Of a DNA stretch of 23,201 nt, positions 15,094 through 23,201 are shown piece after piece. Under the pieces are notes generated by a model. The model worked only from the letters and a program-made list of their open reading frames with translations, was not told the origin of the DNA and did not search any database. The stretch comes from Nitriliruptorales bacterium. GTDB taxonomy: Bacteria; Actinomycetota; Nitriliruptoria; Euzebyales; Egibacteraceae. The first letter of the stretch is position 1. Each line of letters starts with the position of its first letter. The DNA lies in NCBI GenBank assembly GCA_007133145.1, contig SLNF01000275.1, positions 1 through 23,201 on the forward strand. Direction: 5' to 3'. Both the position numbers and the translations under genes were made by a program.

Positions 15094-15164
15094 CGCCTCG
15101 CGAACGGGCGCTCCGGCACCGGCGCGCCACCGGCGTCAACCAGGTTCCGACGCCGTCGCAGCGG

Positions 15165-16187
15165 CTACCGACGCTGCGCGATGTAGAAGAGGCAGTCGCG
15201 GCGGGTCTGCTGCTCGTCGCGGGTCATCATCACCGGGGTCACGTCGTGGCGCACGACGACGCGCCCGTCGGCGGTGACGTCGAGCAGCGCCTCGGTGACG
15301 TCGTAGTCGGCCATGTCGGTGACGCGCAACGGCACCGCCGCGCCCGGGCGGACCCAGCCGAGGGTCGTGCCCGCGAGCAGCATCGCGAAGTTGGCCGCGT
15401 CGAGACCGCGGGCGAGCACGAAGTCGACGCTGTCGTCGAGCTGACCGCCGAAGCGAAAGCGCACCTCCCCGCGGACGACGACGCGCTCGCGCATCTCGTA
15501 GAGCTGCACGGGACGACCGCGCTCGGGCACGGCCTCGAGATGGAGGAAGCGCCGCAGCACGTCTGCGGCGAACGCGGCGTTGGCGGGGACCCCGGCCATG
15601 CCGCACTCCACGGCCACGGCGGGGCAACGGCGCCCCACGGCCTCCATCGAGGTGTAGGCGGTGAGCCGCCAGCGCAGCGCGAGGTCGCCGAGGGCGCTGG
15701 CGAGGCCGAGCATGCGCGGGTCGTCGCCCGGCACGATGACGTGGGGAGGGTTGTGGCCGGTGGTGTTGTGGAGGTCGATCGCCGCCTCGAGGTCGAGGGT
15801 GTCGAGCGTGGCGAGGACCTCGGCGGCCATGCGCCGCTCGGGCGTGCGCACCGGCTCGCGCTCCCACACGCGGTTGAAGTCCTCCTGCCCTTCGAGGTAG
15901 CGGTGCCCGAACGGGCCGTCGGCGAGCGCGGCGGCGACGTTGCCGATGAGGACCCAGAGGTCGAAGGGGAACCGCGCACCCGAGCGCAGGAGGTCGGCCA
16001 CCGCCCAGAAGCCCGACTCCTCGTTGCCGTGGAGCAGCGTCGCGACGAAGCGCGCCCGGGGGCGCGCGTCAGTGCCGGGCACCCGCAGGAGGGTCGGCAC
16101 GGCGAGACGCCGCAGGACCGTGTGATCGTCGGCGTCGAGCAACGGCTTGACCTCGTCGAGGCCGTCGAGGCGTCGCAGGTGGGACAT
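15165..16187 (-). CDS. Succinylglutamate desuccinylase/aspartoacylase-family zinc hydrolase (M14-like)
   Basis: 340 residues with the AstE/AspA carboxypeptidase-like fold: the zinc motif LLHGNEESG (51-59) with His53 and Glu56, DFNRVW (103-108) replacing the usual D[LM]NR, the third zinc ligand His140 in AIDLHNTTG, and Glu194 in VAVECG as the catalytic residue. The last third is a beta-rich domain typical of the family. Known members hydrolyse N-acyl amino acids such as N-acetylaspartate or N-succinylglutamate; the substrate here is unknown, and there is no arginine-catabolism (ast) cluster. No signal peptide is seen. TAGGCT lies eight bases before the ATG at 16187, suggesting a leaderless transcript. 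It lies 50 bases downstream of the GCS2 ligase on the same strand, which suggests the two act on related amide-linked compounds. Confidence 0.85.
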   Translation of the reverse strand: MSHLRRLDGLDEVKPLLDADDHTVLRRLAVPTLLRVPGTDARPRARFVATLLHGNEESGFWAVADLLRSGARFPFDLWVLIGNVAAALADGPFGHRYLEGQEDFNRVWEREPVRTPERRMAAEVLATLDTLDLEAAIDLHNTTGHNPPHVIVPGDDPRMLGLASALGDLALRWRLTAYTSMEAVGRRCPAVAVECGMAGVPANAAFAADVLRRFLHLEAVPERGRPVQLYEMRERVVVRGEVRFRFGGQLDDSVDFVLARGLDAANFAMLLAGTTLGWVRPGAAVPLRVTDMADYDVTEALLDVTADGRVVVRHDVTPVMMTRDEQQTRRDCLFYIAQRR

Positions 16188-16195
16188 GCCTCGTG

Positions 16196-16201
16196 AGCCT
16201 A
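16196..16201 (-). promoter_or_regulatory. Candidate leaderless -10 box (TAGGCT) for the AstE-type gene
   Basis: On the minus strand TAGGCT is followed by eight bases and the ATG at 16187. It lies in the 50-base gap after the GCS2 gene, so the hydrolase may have an internal promoter within the pair. Confidence 0.45.
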
Positions 16202-16237
16202 GCGCCCCTGCGCGCCCGACCCGACCGCGAGTGGGCC

Positions 16238-17719
16238 TCAGGGCTCCCAGGTGTGGACCGGCTCGCCGGTCGCGGCGTGCTTGGCGTAGCGGCGCACGAG
16301 CTCACCGGCGGCTTCAGCGGCGGCGAGCCCCTGCTGCTCGCGCAGACGGCGGTGCGCGGCGATCTGCCACGACGCGCCGTTGCGGCCGGTGAGCGCACGC
16401 CCGGCGATGACGCCGAGGTAGTGCTCGGCGTCGCGGTCGCCGACTCCCCAGTGCGCGAGGCCGGCGCGTGCGAGCGGCAGGAGGTGGCGCGTGAGCAGCT
16501 CGGTGACCGGCACCCGCGCGCCGTGCCCCGGCCAGTAGAGCTCGGCATCGAGCCCGTGGCGGGCCGCCGCGTAGAAGTTCGCCTCGGCGGCCTCGAAGCT
16601 CATGTGCCGCCAGACGGGCGGCTCGGCGTCGGCGAGGCCGCGCACGAGCCCGTAGAAGAGCGCAGCGTTGGCGATCGCGTCGACCGGGGTGGGTCCGGCA
16701 GGCAGGACGCGGTTCTCGATGCGGACCGTCGGCACGCCCCCGTTGACCGCGTAGACGGGACGGTTCCAGCGGTAGATCGTGCCGTTGTGCAGCGCGAGCT
16801 CGGGCAGCTCGGGCACCTTGCCGACGGCGAGGACGGCGAGGGGATCCTCTTCGAAGCACAGGGGCAGGAGCGCGGGGAAGTAGCGGACGTTCTCGTCGAA
16901 GAGCTCGAACATCCCCTCGGAGAGCCAACGCTCCCCGAACCACACCCGGGGCCGGACCCCCTGGCGGGACAGCTCCTCTGGGCGGGTGTCGATCGCCTGC
17001 TGGAAGAGCGCGATGCGGGTCTCGTGGTGGAGCTCACGGCCGAGGAAGAGCGGGGAGTTCGCCCCCGCGGCGACGAGCGGAGCGGCGGCGGCCTGCGCGG
17101 CGTTCCAGGAGCGGGCGAAGTCGCGCGGCGCGACGTCGAGGTGCAGTTGCAGCGAGGTGCAGGCCGCCTCGAAGAGGATCGAGCTCGTCGTCGTGGCGAG
17201 CGTGTCGGCGCCCTCGATGCGGATCGTGAGGTCTTCGCCGCGCGCGGCCATGATCGCGTCGTTGAGGGCACGGTAGCGGGGATTGGCCGAGAGGTTGTCG
17301 AGGGTGAGATCGTGCTCGGCGAGGGTCGGCAGGATCCCGATCGACAGGACGCCGACGTCGAGCTCGGCGGCGGCCGCCTCGACCTGGCCGACCGCGCCGG
17401 CGAGCTCGACCTGCGCCTCGGCAAGCCCGACACCGGCGAGGGGCCGGGGATCGAGGTCGACCTCGAGGTTGAAGCGCGCGAGCTCGGTCTGGAAGTGACG
17501 CGAGGGCAGCCGCTCGAGGACCTCGGCGTTGCGCGGCGCGGGCCGGCCGTCGTCGTCGACGAGGTAGAGCTCCATCTCCATGCCCATCGCCGGACCGCCG
17601 GCACGCAGCCGGTTCTGCGCGACGAGCTGGGCAAGGGCGGCGAGGTCGGCCTTGACCTTGTCGCGATAGCGTGCGCGCTCCTCGGCGGTGAACGCCGTGG
17701 CGTCGATGTCGCGGCCCAT
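16238..17719 (-). CDS. Glutamate-cysteine ligase (GCS2) family protein, long actinobacterial type
   Basis: 493 residues in the GCS2 carboxylate-amine ligase family, which forms amide bonds to glutamate-like carboxylates with ATP. Visible motifs: GMEMELYLVD (46-55), near the start of the fold; FNLEVDLDPRPL (83-94), SIGILPTL (126-133), SANPRY (144-149), ACTSLQLHLDV (186-196), AGANSPLFLGRELHHETR (218-235), PRVWFGERW (257-265) and VRIENRVLPAGPT (332-344). It is longer than YbdK and also unlike EgtA; similar proteins occur in mycothiol-producing actinobacteria, usually called glutamate-cysteine ligase without proof. The ATG at 17719 is preceded by AGGAGG with about eight bases of spacing, and TACACT about 35 bases upstream is a candidate -10. 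Soluble. The cysteine product would fit thiol metabolism here, but the true substrates are unknown. Confidence 0.85.
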   Translation of the reverse strand: MGRDIDATAFTAEERARYRDKVKADLAALAQLVAQNRLRAGGPAMGMEMELYLVDDDGRPAPRNAEVLERLPSRHFQTELARFNLEVDLDPRPLAGVGLAEAQVELAGAVGQVEAAAAELDVGVLSIGILPTLAEHDLTLDNLSANPRYRALNDAIMAARGEDLTIRIEGADTLATTTSSILFEAACTSLQLHLDVAPRDFARSWNAAQAAAAPLVAAGANSPLFLGRELHHETRIALFQQAIDTRPEELSRQGVRPRVWFGERWLSEGMFELFDENVRYFPALLPLCFEEDPLAVLAVGKVPELPELALHNGTIYRWNRPVYAVNGGVPTVRIENRVLPAGPTPVDAIANAALFYGLVRGLADAEPPVWRHMSFEAAEANFYAAARHGLDAELYWPGHGARVPVTELLTRHLLPLARAGLAHWGVGDRDAEHYLGVIAGRALTGRNGASWQIAAHRRLREQQGLAAAEAAGELVRRYAKHAATGEPVHTWEP

Positions 17720-17874
17720 CCCCCACGCCTCCTGCACGACGATGCGGGAAGTGTAGGGCCGTCGGGGCCCGCGCGCGCGGTCCCGGGACGCGGGGCGCGT
17801 CGCGGCGGGCGCGACGAGCGCACCCCGCGAGGTCATGCTGGTGCGAGACGGTGCGAGCACGGCAGGGTGCGGGG

Positions 17875-18315
17875 ATGCACGAGCGCTTCGAGGCCCGGCG
17901 GGGCTGGGTGACGGTGACCGCCCGCAGCGGCGCCCCGCCCGAGCGCGTCTGGGCACTGCTCGGCGACCCGGCACGCTGGCCCGACTGGGCCCCGCATCTC
18001 CGTGGCGCCGAGGGCCTCCTCGAGGAGGGCGCGCGGATCGTCGTCCACGGCCCGGCCGGCGTCCGCCTGCCGACGACGATCACCCGCGTCGACGTGCCCT
18101 GGCGCTGGGACTTCCGCGCCGAGCCGCCCGGCCCGCTCAGCCTCGACTCGGTCCACCTGCTGCGTCCCGTCGGGCGGGGCACCGCAGTTGCGGTCCACCT
18201 CCGCGTCGCCCGCCTCGGCGTCGTCGGCCTCGGCCCACTGGCGGCCTACCTGCCGCTGGCCCGCCTCGCCGTGGGCCGCCTCGCGCGCCTCGCGGAGGCC
18301 GAGCCGGCGCCGTGA
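17875..18315 (+). CDS. SRPBCC/polyketide-cyclase-like (START-fold) protein
   Basis: 146 residues with the SRPBCC ligand-binding pattern: the early beta-strand GWVTVTARSGAPPERVWALLGDPARWPDWAPHL (10-42), containing the typical PxxVWxLLxDPxRWPxW signature, then alternating strands (RIVVHGPAGVRLPTTITRVDVPWRWDFRA) and a C-terminal amphipathic helix (YLPLARLAVGRLARLAEAE). The fold binds hydrophobic ligands; no ligand can be named. The ATG at 17875 is chosen because it directly precedes the first strand; the frame runs eight codons upstream. No strong ribosome site is seen. It diverges from the GCS2 gene with a 155-base gap. Probably cytosolic and monocistronic. Confidence 0.78.
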   Translation: MHERFEARRGWVTVTARSGAPPERVWALLGDPARWPDWAPHLRGAEGLLEEGARIVVHGPAGVRLPTTITRVDVPWRWDFRAEPPGPLSLDSVHLLRPVGRGTAVAVHLRVARLGVVGLGPLAAYLPLARLAVGRLARLAEAEPAP

Positions 18316-18455
18316 GACCGGCCTGAGTGGGCCTCGCGGGCGAGCGTGGCGCGTTTGTCGGCCACCTCGTGGCGGAAACCCTCCTGCAGGCCACACCGCA
18401 CCGCGTCGCATCGACGCACGGCCGCCGCCCTTGAGCCTCGTCGGAGGAGACCCGC

Positions 18456-20489
<2,034 letters not shown>

Positions 20490-20545
20490 GGTCGGTGTCG
20501 CCACCCCGCCGACGCGGCCTGCGCGACACGCCGGGACGCGTCGAT

Positions 20546-20551
20546 TAGCCT
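20546..20551 (+). promoter_or_regulatory. Candidate -10 box (TAGCCT) upstream of the histidine kinase
   Basis: TAGCCT lies 10 bases before an in-frame ATG at 20562 and 61 before the preferred ATG at 20613. It would give either a near-leaderless longer protein or a leader of about 55 bases carrying the GGGAGG site. Confidence 0.4.
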
Positions 20552-20612
20552 GTCAGCCGTCATGCGCGGAGCGGGGCGGTTGCTGGCCGCGCGCCGTCAC
20601 GGGAGGGTGCCG

Positions 20613-22082
20613 ATGCGTGGGGACGACGGGCCCGGGCCCGTGGCGCCCGTCCGCAGCCTCGCGGCGCTCGGAGTCGGAGTCGTCCGCGCCCGACGCACCC
20701 CCGACGGGATCTTCCGCCTCCTCAGCGCCACGGGACCCCTCGAGGAGCCGCTGCCGGAGGGCGGGCAGGACCGCGAGGATGGCCCCGCCGACGCCGCGAT
20801 CGCCGACACGTTGCCGCCGGCCACCGCCGAGGTCGTCCTCGCGCTGCTCGCCGAGGCCGAGGAGGCTGGCAGCGCCGAGCACGAGGCGGTCGAGCTCGCC
20901 TGGTTCGACCACGCGCAGCGCTGGTACCGCCTCGCCGCCGTCCGGGAGGACGACGGGACGACGCTGACCGTCCTCGTCGTCGACGTCACCGCCGCGGCGG
21001 CGCCGCGCCCGAGCGCGGCGCAGGTCGCCGCCGAGCGCGCCGCGGTGGTGTCGGCCCTGCGCGACGCCGTCGTCATCCTCGACGGCGAGCGGGTCATCGT
21101 CGATGCCAACGAGGCCGCCGTGACGATGCTCGGGACCCCACTGACCGACCGACCCTGGGAGGAGGTGCGGGACCGGGTGCGGATAGAGCGCCTCTCCGAG
21201 CCGGGCGCCCGCCTCCTCGACCTCGTGCTCGCCGGCAACGAAGCCCCGCCGGTCGACGTCCGCCTCGTCGCCCCCGATGGCCGGGAGGTCTACGCCAACG
21301 TCCTCGTCGAGCCGCTGCGGGTCGACGGGCGGGTCGTCGGTGCGGTCATGCTCCTCGACGACGTCACCGGCCCACGCCGTCTCGAGGACGAACGCAGCCG
21401 CCTCATCGAGCGGCTGCTCAGCCATCAGGACGAGCTCAGCCGCGACCTCGCGAGCGCCCTGCACGACGGGCCGGTCCAGACGCTGACGCAGGCGCTCATG
21501 ACCGTCGGCATGGCACGCGACTTCGGGGAGACCCTCGACCTCGAGGCGCTGGGCGGGATCCTCGAGCGCGCCGCAGGACAGTTGCGCGGGCTCATGGGCG
21601 AGCTCGCGAGCGCCCCCGTAGGCGAAGGCCTCTCGGTGGCCCTCGGCGACCTCGTCGCCGACTGGATGGCCGAGGACCGCCACGCCGCGCTCGAGCTCAC
21701 CGGCCCCGACCTGCCGCGCCTGTCCCCAGCCCGGGAGGCGCTCATCTACCGCGTCGCCGCCGAGGCCGTGCGCAACGCCCGCAAGCACGCGCCCGGCAGC
21801 CCCGTGCGCATCCGCCAAGGCGTGGAGGACGGCGAGGTCGTCGTCACCATCACCGACGAGGGGCCGGGATGCACCGAGGCCGACCAGCAGCGGGCCGCCG
21901 AGCAGGGCCACCTCGGCCTCATCCTGTCCCGTGAGCGCATGGCCGCCGCCGGCGGGTCGCTGTCGGTGCGAGCGACGAGCACCGGCACGTGCGTCGAGCT
22001 GCGCGCGCCCGCCACGCGGCTCGACGCGTGGCGGGCCAGCGGGGGCGCGCAGGACGTGGACGCCGACGCCCGGCTGTCGTAG
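20613..22082 (+). CDS. Soluble PAS-domain sensor histidine kinase (NarL/DesK-type, HisKA_3)
   Basis: 489 residues, no membrane helix, so a cytosolic sensor. Domains: an N-terminal region (about 1-125) with a degenerate sensor-like fold ending TLTVLVVDVTA; a PAS domain (about 146-253), with SALRDAVVILDGERVIVDANEAAVTMLGTPL and the closing GRVVGAVMLLDDVTG; a dimerisation/phosphoacceptor helix with SALHDGPVQTLTQAL, His284 being the phosphorylated residue; and a HATPase domain with the N-box VRNARKHAP (Asn388), DEGPGC (415-420) and GHLGLILSRERMAAAGG (432-448). The pattern is that of kinases that pair with LuxR/NarL response regulators. No response regulator is adjacent, so it is an orphan here. 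I choose ATG 20613, preceded by GGGAGG at six bases; ATG 20562 is also in frame and would add 17 residues. Its stop is 21 bases before uvrD2. Confidence 0.88.
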   Translation: MRGDDGPGPVAPVRSLAALGVGVVRARRTPDGIFRLLSATGPLEEPLPEGGQDREDGPADAAIADTLPPATAEVVLALLAEAEEAGSAEHEAVELAWFDHAQRWYRLAAVREDDGTTLTVLVVDVTAAAAPRPSAAQVAAERAAVVSALRDAVVILDGERVIVDANEAAVTMLGTPLTDRPWEEVRDRVRIERLSEPGARLLDLVLAGNEAPPVDVRLVAPDGREVYANVLVEPLRVDGRVVGAVMLLDDVTGPRRLEDERSRLIERLLSHQDELSRDLASALHDGPVQTLTQALMTVGMARDFGETLDLEALGGILERAAGQLRGLMGELASAPVGEGLSVALGDLVADWMAEDRHAALELTGPDLPRLSPAREALIYRVAAEAVRNARKHAPGSPVRIRQGVEDGEVVVTITDEGPGCTEADQQRAAEQGHLGLILSRERMAAAGGSLSVRATSTGTCVELRAPATRLDAWRASGGAQDVDADARLS

Positions 22083-22090
22083 CCCACCGC

Positions 22091-22096
22091 TAGCCT
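22091..22096 (+). promoter_or_regulatory. Candidate leaderless -10 box (TAGCCT) for uvrD2
   Basis: TAGCCT lies eight bases after the histidine kinase stop and seven bases before the uvrD2 ATG at 22104. No ribosome site lies between, so uvrD2 may be transcribed from here as a leaderless message. Confidence 0.5.
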
Positions 22097-22103
22097 GCCG
22101 GGC

Positions 22104-23201
22104 ATGACGACGACGCTCCTCGCCGAGCTCAATGCCGAGCAGCGTGCCGCCGCCGAAGCGGTGCGGGGGCCGGTGCGGATCCTCGCCGGCGCCGGCTCCG
22201 GCAAGACGCGGACGATCACCTACCGCATCGCCCACCAGGTCGCCGAGGGCGTCGCCGCGCCCGACGAGGTCCTCGCGGTGACGTTCACCGACCGCGCCGC
22301 CCGCGAGTTGCGCGCGCGTCTCCAGGGGCTCGGCCTCGAGCGCCCGGTGCGCGCAGCGACGTTCCACGCCGCGGCGTGGGCCCAGCTCCGCTACTTCTGG
22401 GACCGCGCCTTCCCCGAGCGCCCGCACCCCGAGGTCCTCGCCTCGAAGCTCGCGCTGCTCGTCCCGGTCGCCAAGCGGCTGCGCGTCGAGGGCCGCGACC
22501 TCGCCGCGGAGATCGAGTGGGCCAAGGCACGGCGTCTGACGCCCGCGACCTATCCCGAGGGCCTCGCCGGACGGGTCCCGCCCCTGCCGGCCGCCCAGAT
22601 GGCCGAGGTCTACGCCGGCTACGAGCGCGCGAAGGCCGAACGCGGCCTCGTCGACTACGACGACATGCTCAGCCTCACCACGACGATGCTCGACGAGCAC
22701 CCCCGCATCGCCGAGGAGGTCCGTGACCGCTACCGGGTCTTCACCGTCGACGAGTTCCAGGACGTCAACCCCGCCCAGCACGCCCTGCTCGAAGCCTGGC
22801 TCGGCGGCCGTGACGACCTCTGCGTGGTCGGTGACGACGACCAGACGATCTACTCCTTCACCGGCGCGAGCGCCCGCTTCCTCCTCGAGTTCGACCGGCG
22901 CCATCCCGGCGCCGCGACGGTGACGCTCACCGAGAACTACCGCTCGACCGCGCAGGTGCTCCGGCTCGCCCGGAGCGTGCTCGCGGCGGGCCGCAGCGGT
23001 GCGCCCAAGCGGCTGCGGGCCCACGCCGGTGACGGCCCCGAGCCGGTCCTCGCCGCCTGCGAGGACGACGACGACGAGCTCGCCCGCCTCGTCGCCGGCA
23101 TCCGCCGGCTCCTCGCCGAGGGCGTGCCCGCCGGCGAGATCGCGGTGGCCTACCGCATCAACAGCCAATCCGAGCCCGTCGAGGCCGCGCTCGAGGCCGC
23201 A
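22104..23201 (+). CDS. uvrD2: UvrD2-type superfamily I DNA helicase, 5' part (cut by the window end)
   Basis: The first 366 codons of a 3'-5' DNA helicase; the frame is open at the window end, so the rest is outside. Motifs in order: Q motif LNAEQRAAAEAV (9-20), motif I AGAGSGKT (28-35), motif Ia AVTFTDRAARELRARL (58-73), TFHAAAWAQLRYFWDRA (86-102), DYDDML (184-189), motif II TVDEFQD (214-220), motif III VVGDDDQTIYSFTGA (241-255) and motif IV TENYRST (276-282). The TFHAAAxxQLRYFW segment and AEIEWAKARRLTP (134-146) point to the actinobacterial UvrD2 branch rather than PcrA/UvrD1. UvrD2 is involved in DNA unwinding and repair, and usually has a C-terminal HRDC-like domain, not visible here. 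Helicase identity is firm; the UvrD2 branch is likely. Confidence 0.92.
   Translation, partial: MTTTLLAELNAEQRAAAEAVRGPVRILAGAGSGKTRTITYRIAHQVAEGVAAPDEVLAVTFTDRAARELRARLQGLGLERPVRAATFHAAAWAQLRYFWDRAFPERPHPEVLASKLALLVPVAKRLRVEGRDLAAEIEWAKARRLTPATYPEGLAGRVPPLPAAQMAEVYAGYERAKAERGLVDYDDMLSLTTTMLDEHPRIAEEVRDRYRVFTVDEFQDVNPAQHALLEAWLGGRDDLCVVGDDDQTIYSFTGASARFLLEFDRRHPGAATVTLTENYRSTAQVLRLARSVLAAGRSGAPKRLRAHAGDGPEPVLAACEDDDDELARLVAGIRRLLAEGVPAGEIAVAYRINSQSEPVEAALEAA

Noticed and set aside
20553..23168. An 871-codon minus-strand open frame opposite the histidine kinase and uvrD2
   Set aside because: Both plus-strand genes show complete ordered motifs; the minus frame has low-complexity composition and no recognisable domain.

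Overview
This 23.2 kb window is a dense, very GC-rich chromosomal segment, almost certainly from an Actinomycetota (high-GC Gram-positive) genome. The evidence is the gene content: mycothiol ligase MshC, a mycothiol-conjugate amidase (Mca), a UvrD2-type helicase, EttA, a DUF2342-type protein, a DUF6069 membrane protein, an actinobacterial-type GroES-like protein and a 493-residue GCS2-family ligase. Start sites also fit, with many TANNNT -10 boxes lying only 6-10 nt before the start codon (leaderless transcripts). The genus cannot be read from the sequence. I see no tRNA, rRNA, CRISPR array, insertion sequence or prophage; it reads as ordinary chromosome with several unusual loci.

Layout. 7-1606: molybdopterin synthase large subunit (moaE, minus) diverges from a fused siroheme decarboxylase (AhbA-AhbB type, plus). 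1603-3387: a minus-strand pair, a Pro/Gln-rich DUF4190-like membrane protein ending in a tail of only Asp, Glu and Phe, and an epimerase-like protein with a C-terminal membrane anchor. 3477-4700: DUF2342-family protein. 4701-5219: the only long gene-free stretch, holding a nested inverted repeat next to a cluster of DnaA-box-like 9-mers. 5220-7410: a lipoprotein diverging from a membrane-anchored HtrA protease. 7415-10046: a small hypothetical protein diverging from a GroES-like/rnhB/mshC gene row. 10165-10634: a strong hairpin, then a DUF6069 protein. 10669-13293 (minus): ettA and an unassigned multi-pass membrane protein. 13364-15093: a CinA-N-type protein and the mycothiol-conjugate amidase. 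15165-17719 (minus): an AstE/AspA-type deacylase downstream of a GCS2 ligase. 17875-20489: a SRPBCC protein and a large YyaL/SSP411 thioredoxin-like protein. 20613-23201: a soluble orphan histidine kinase and uvrD2, which runs off the window end.

How the genes fit together. Thiol metabolism recurs: MshC attaches cysteine to GlcN-Ins, Mca cleaves mycothiol conjugates, and a GCS2 ligase and a CxxC thioredoxin-like protein lie nearby. The moaE/siroheme-decarboxylase pair suggests anaerobic redox cofactors (Moco, and heme d1 or siroheme-derived heme), but the partner genes are outside the window. The observations most worth following are the fused siroheme decarboxylase, the DnaA-box-like cluster with its inverted repeat, the GCS2/AstE ligase-deacylase pair, the short GroES-like protein, and the acidic-Phe tail resembling an SSB C-terminal tip.
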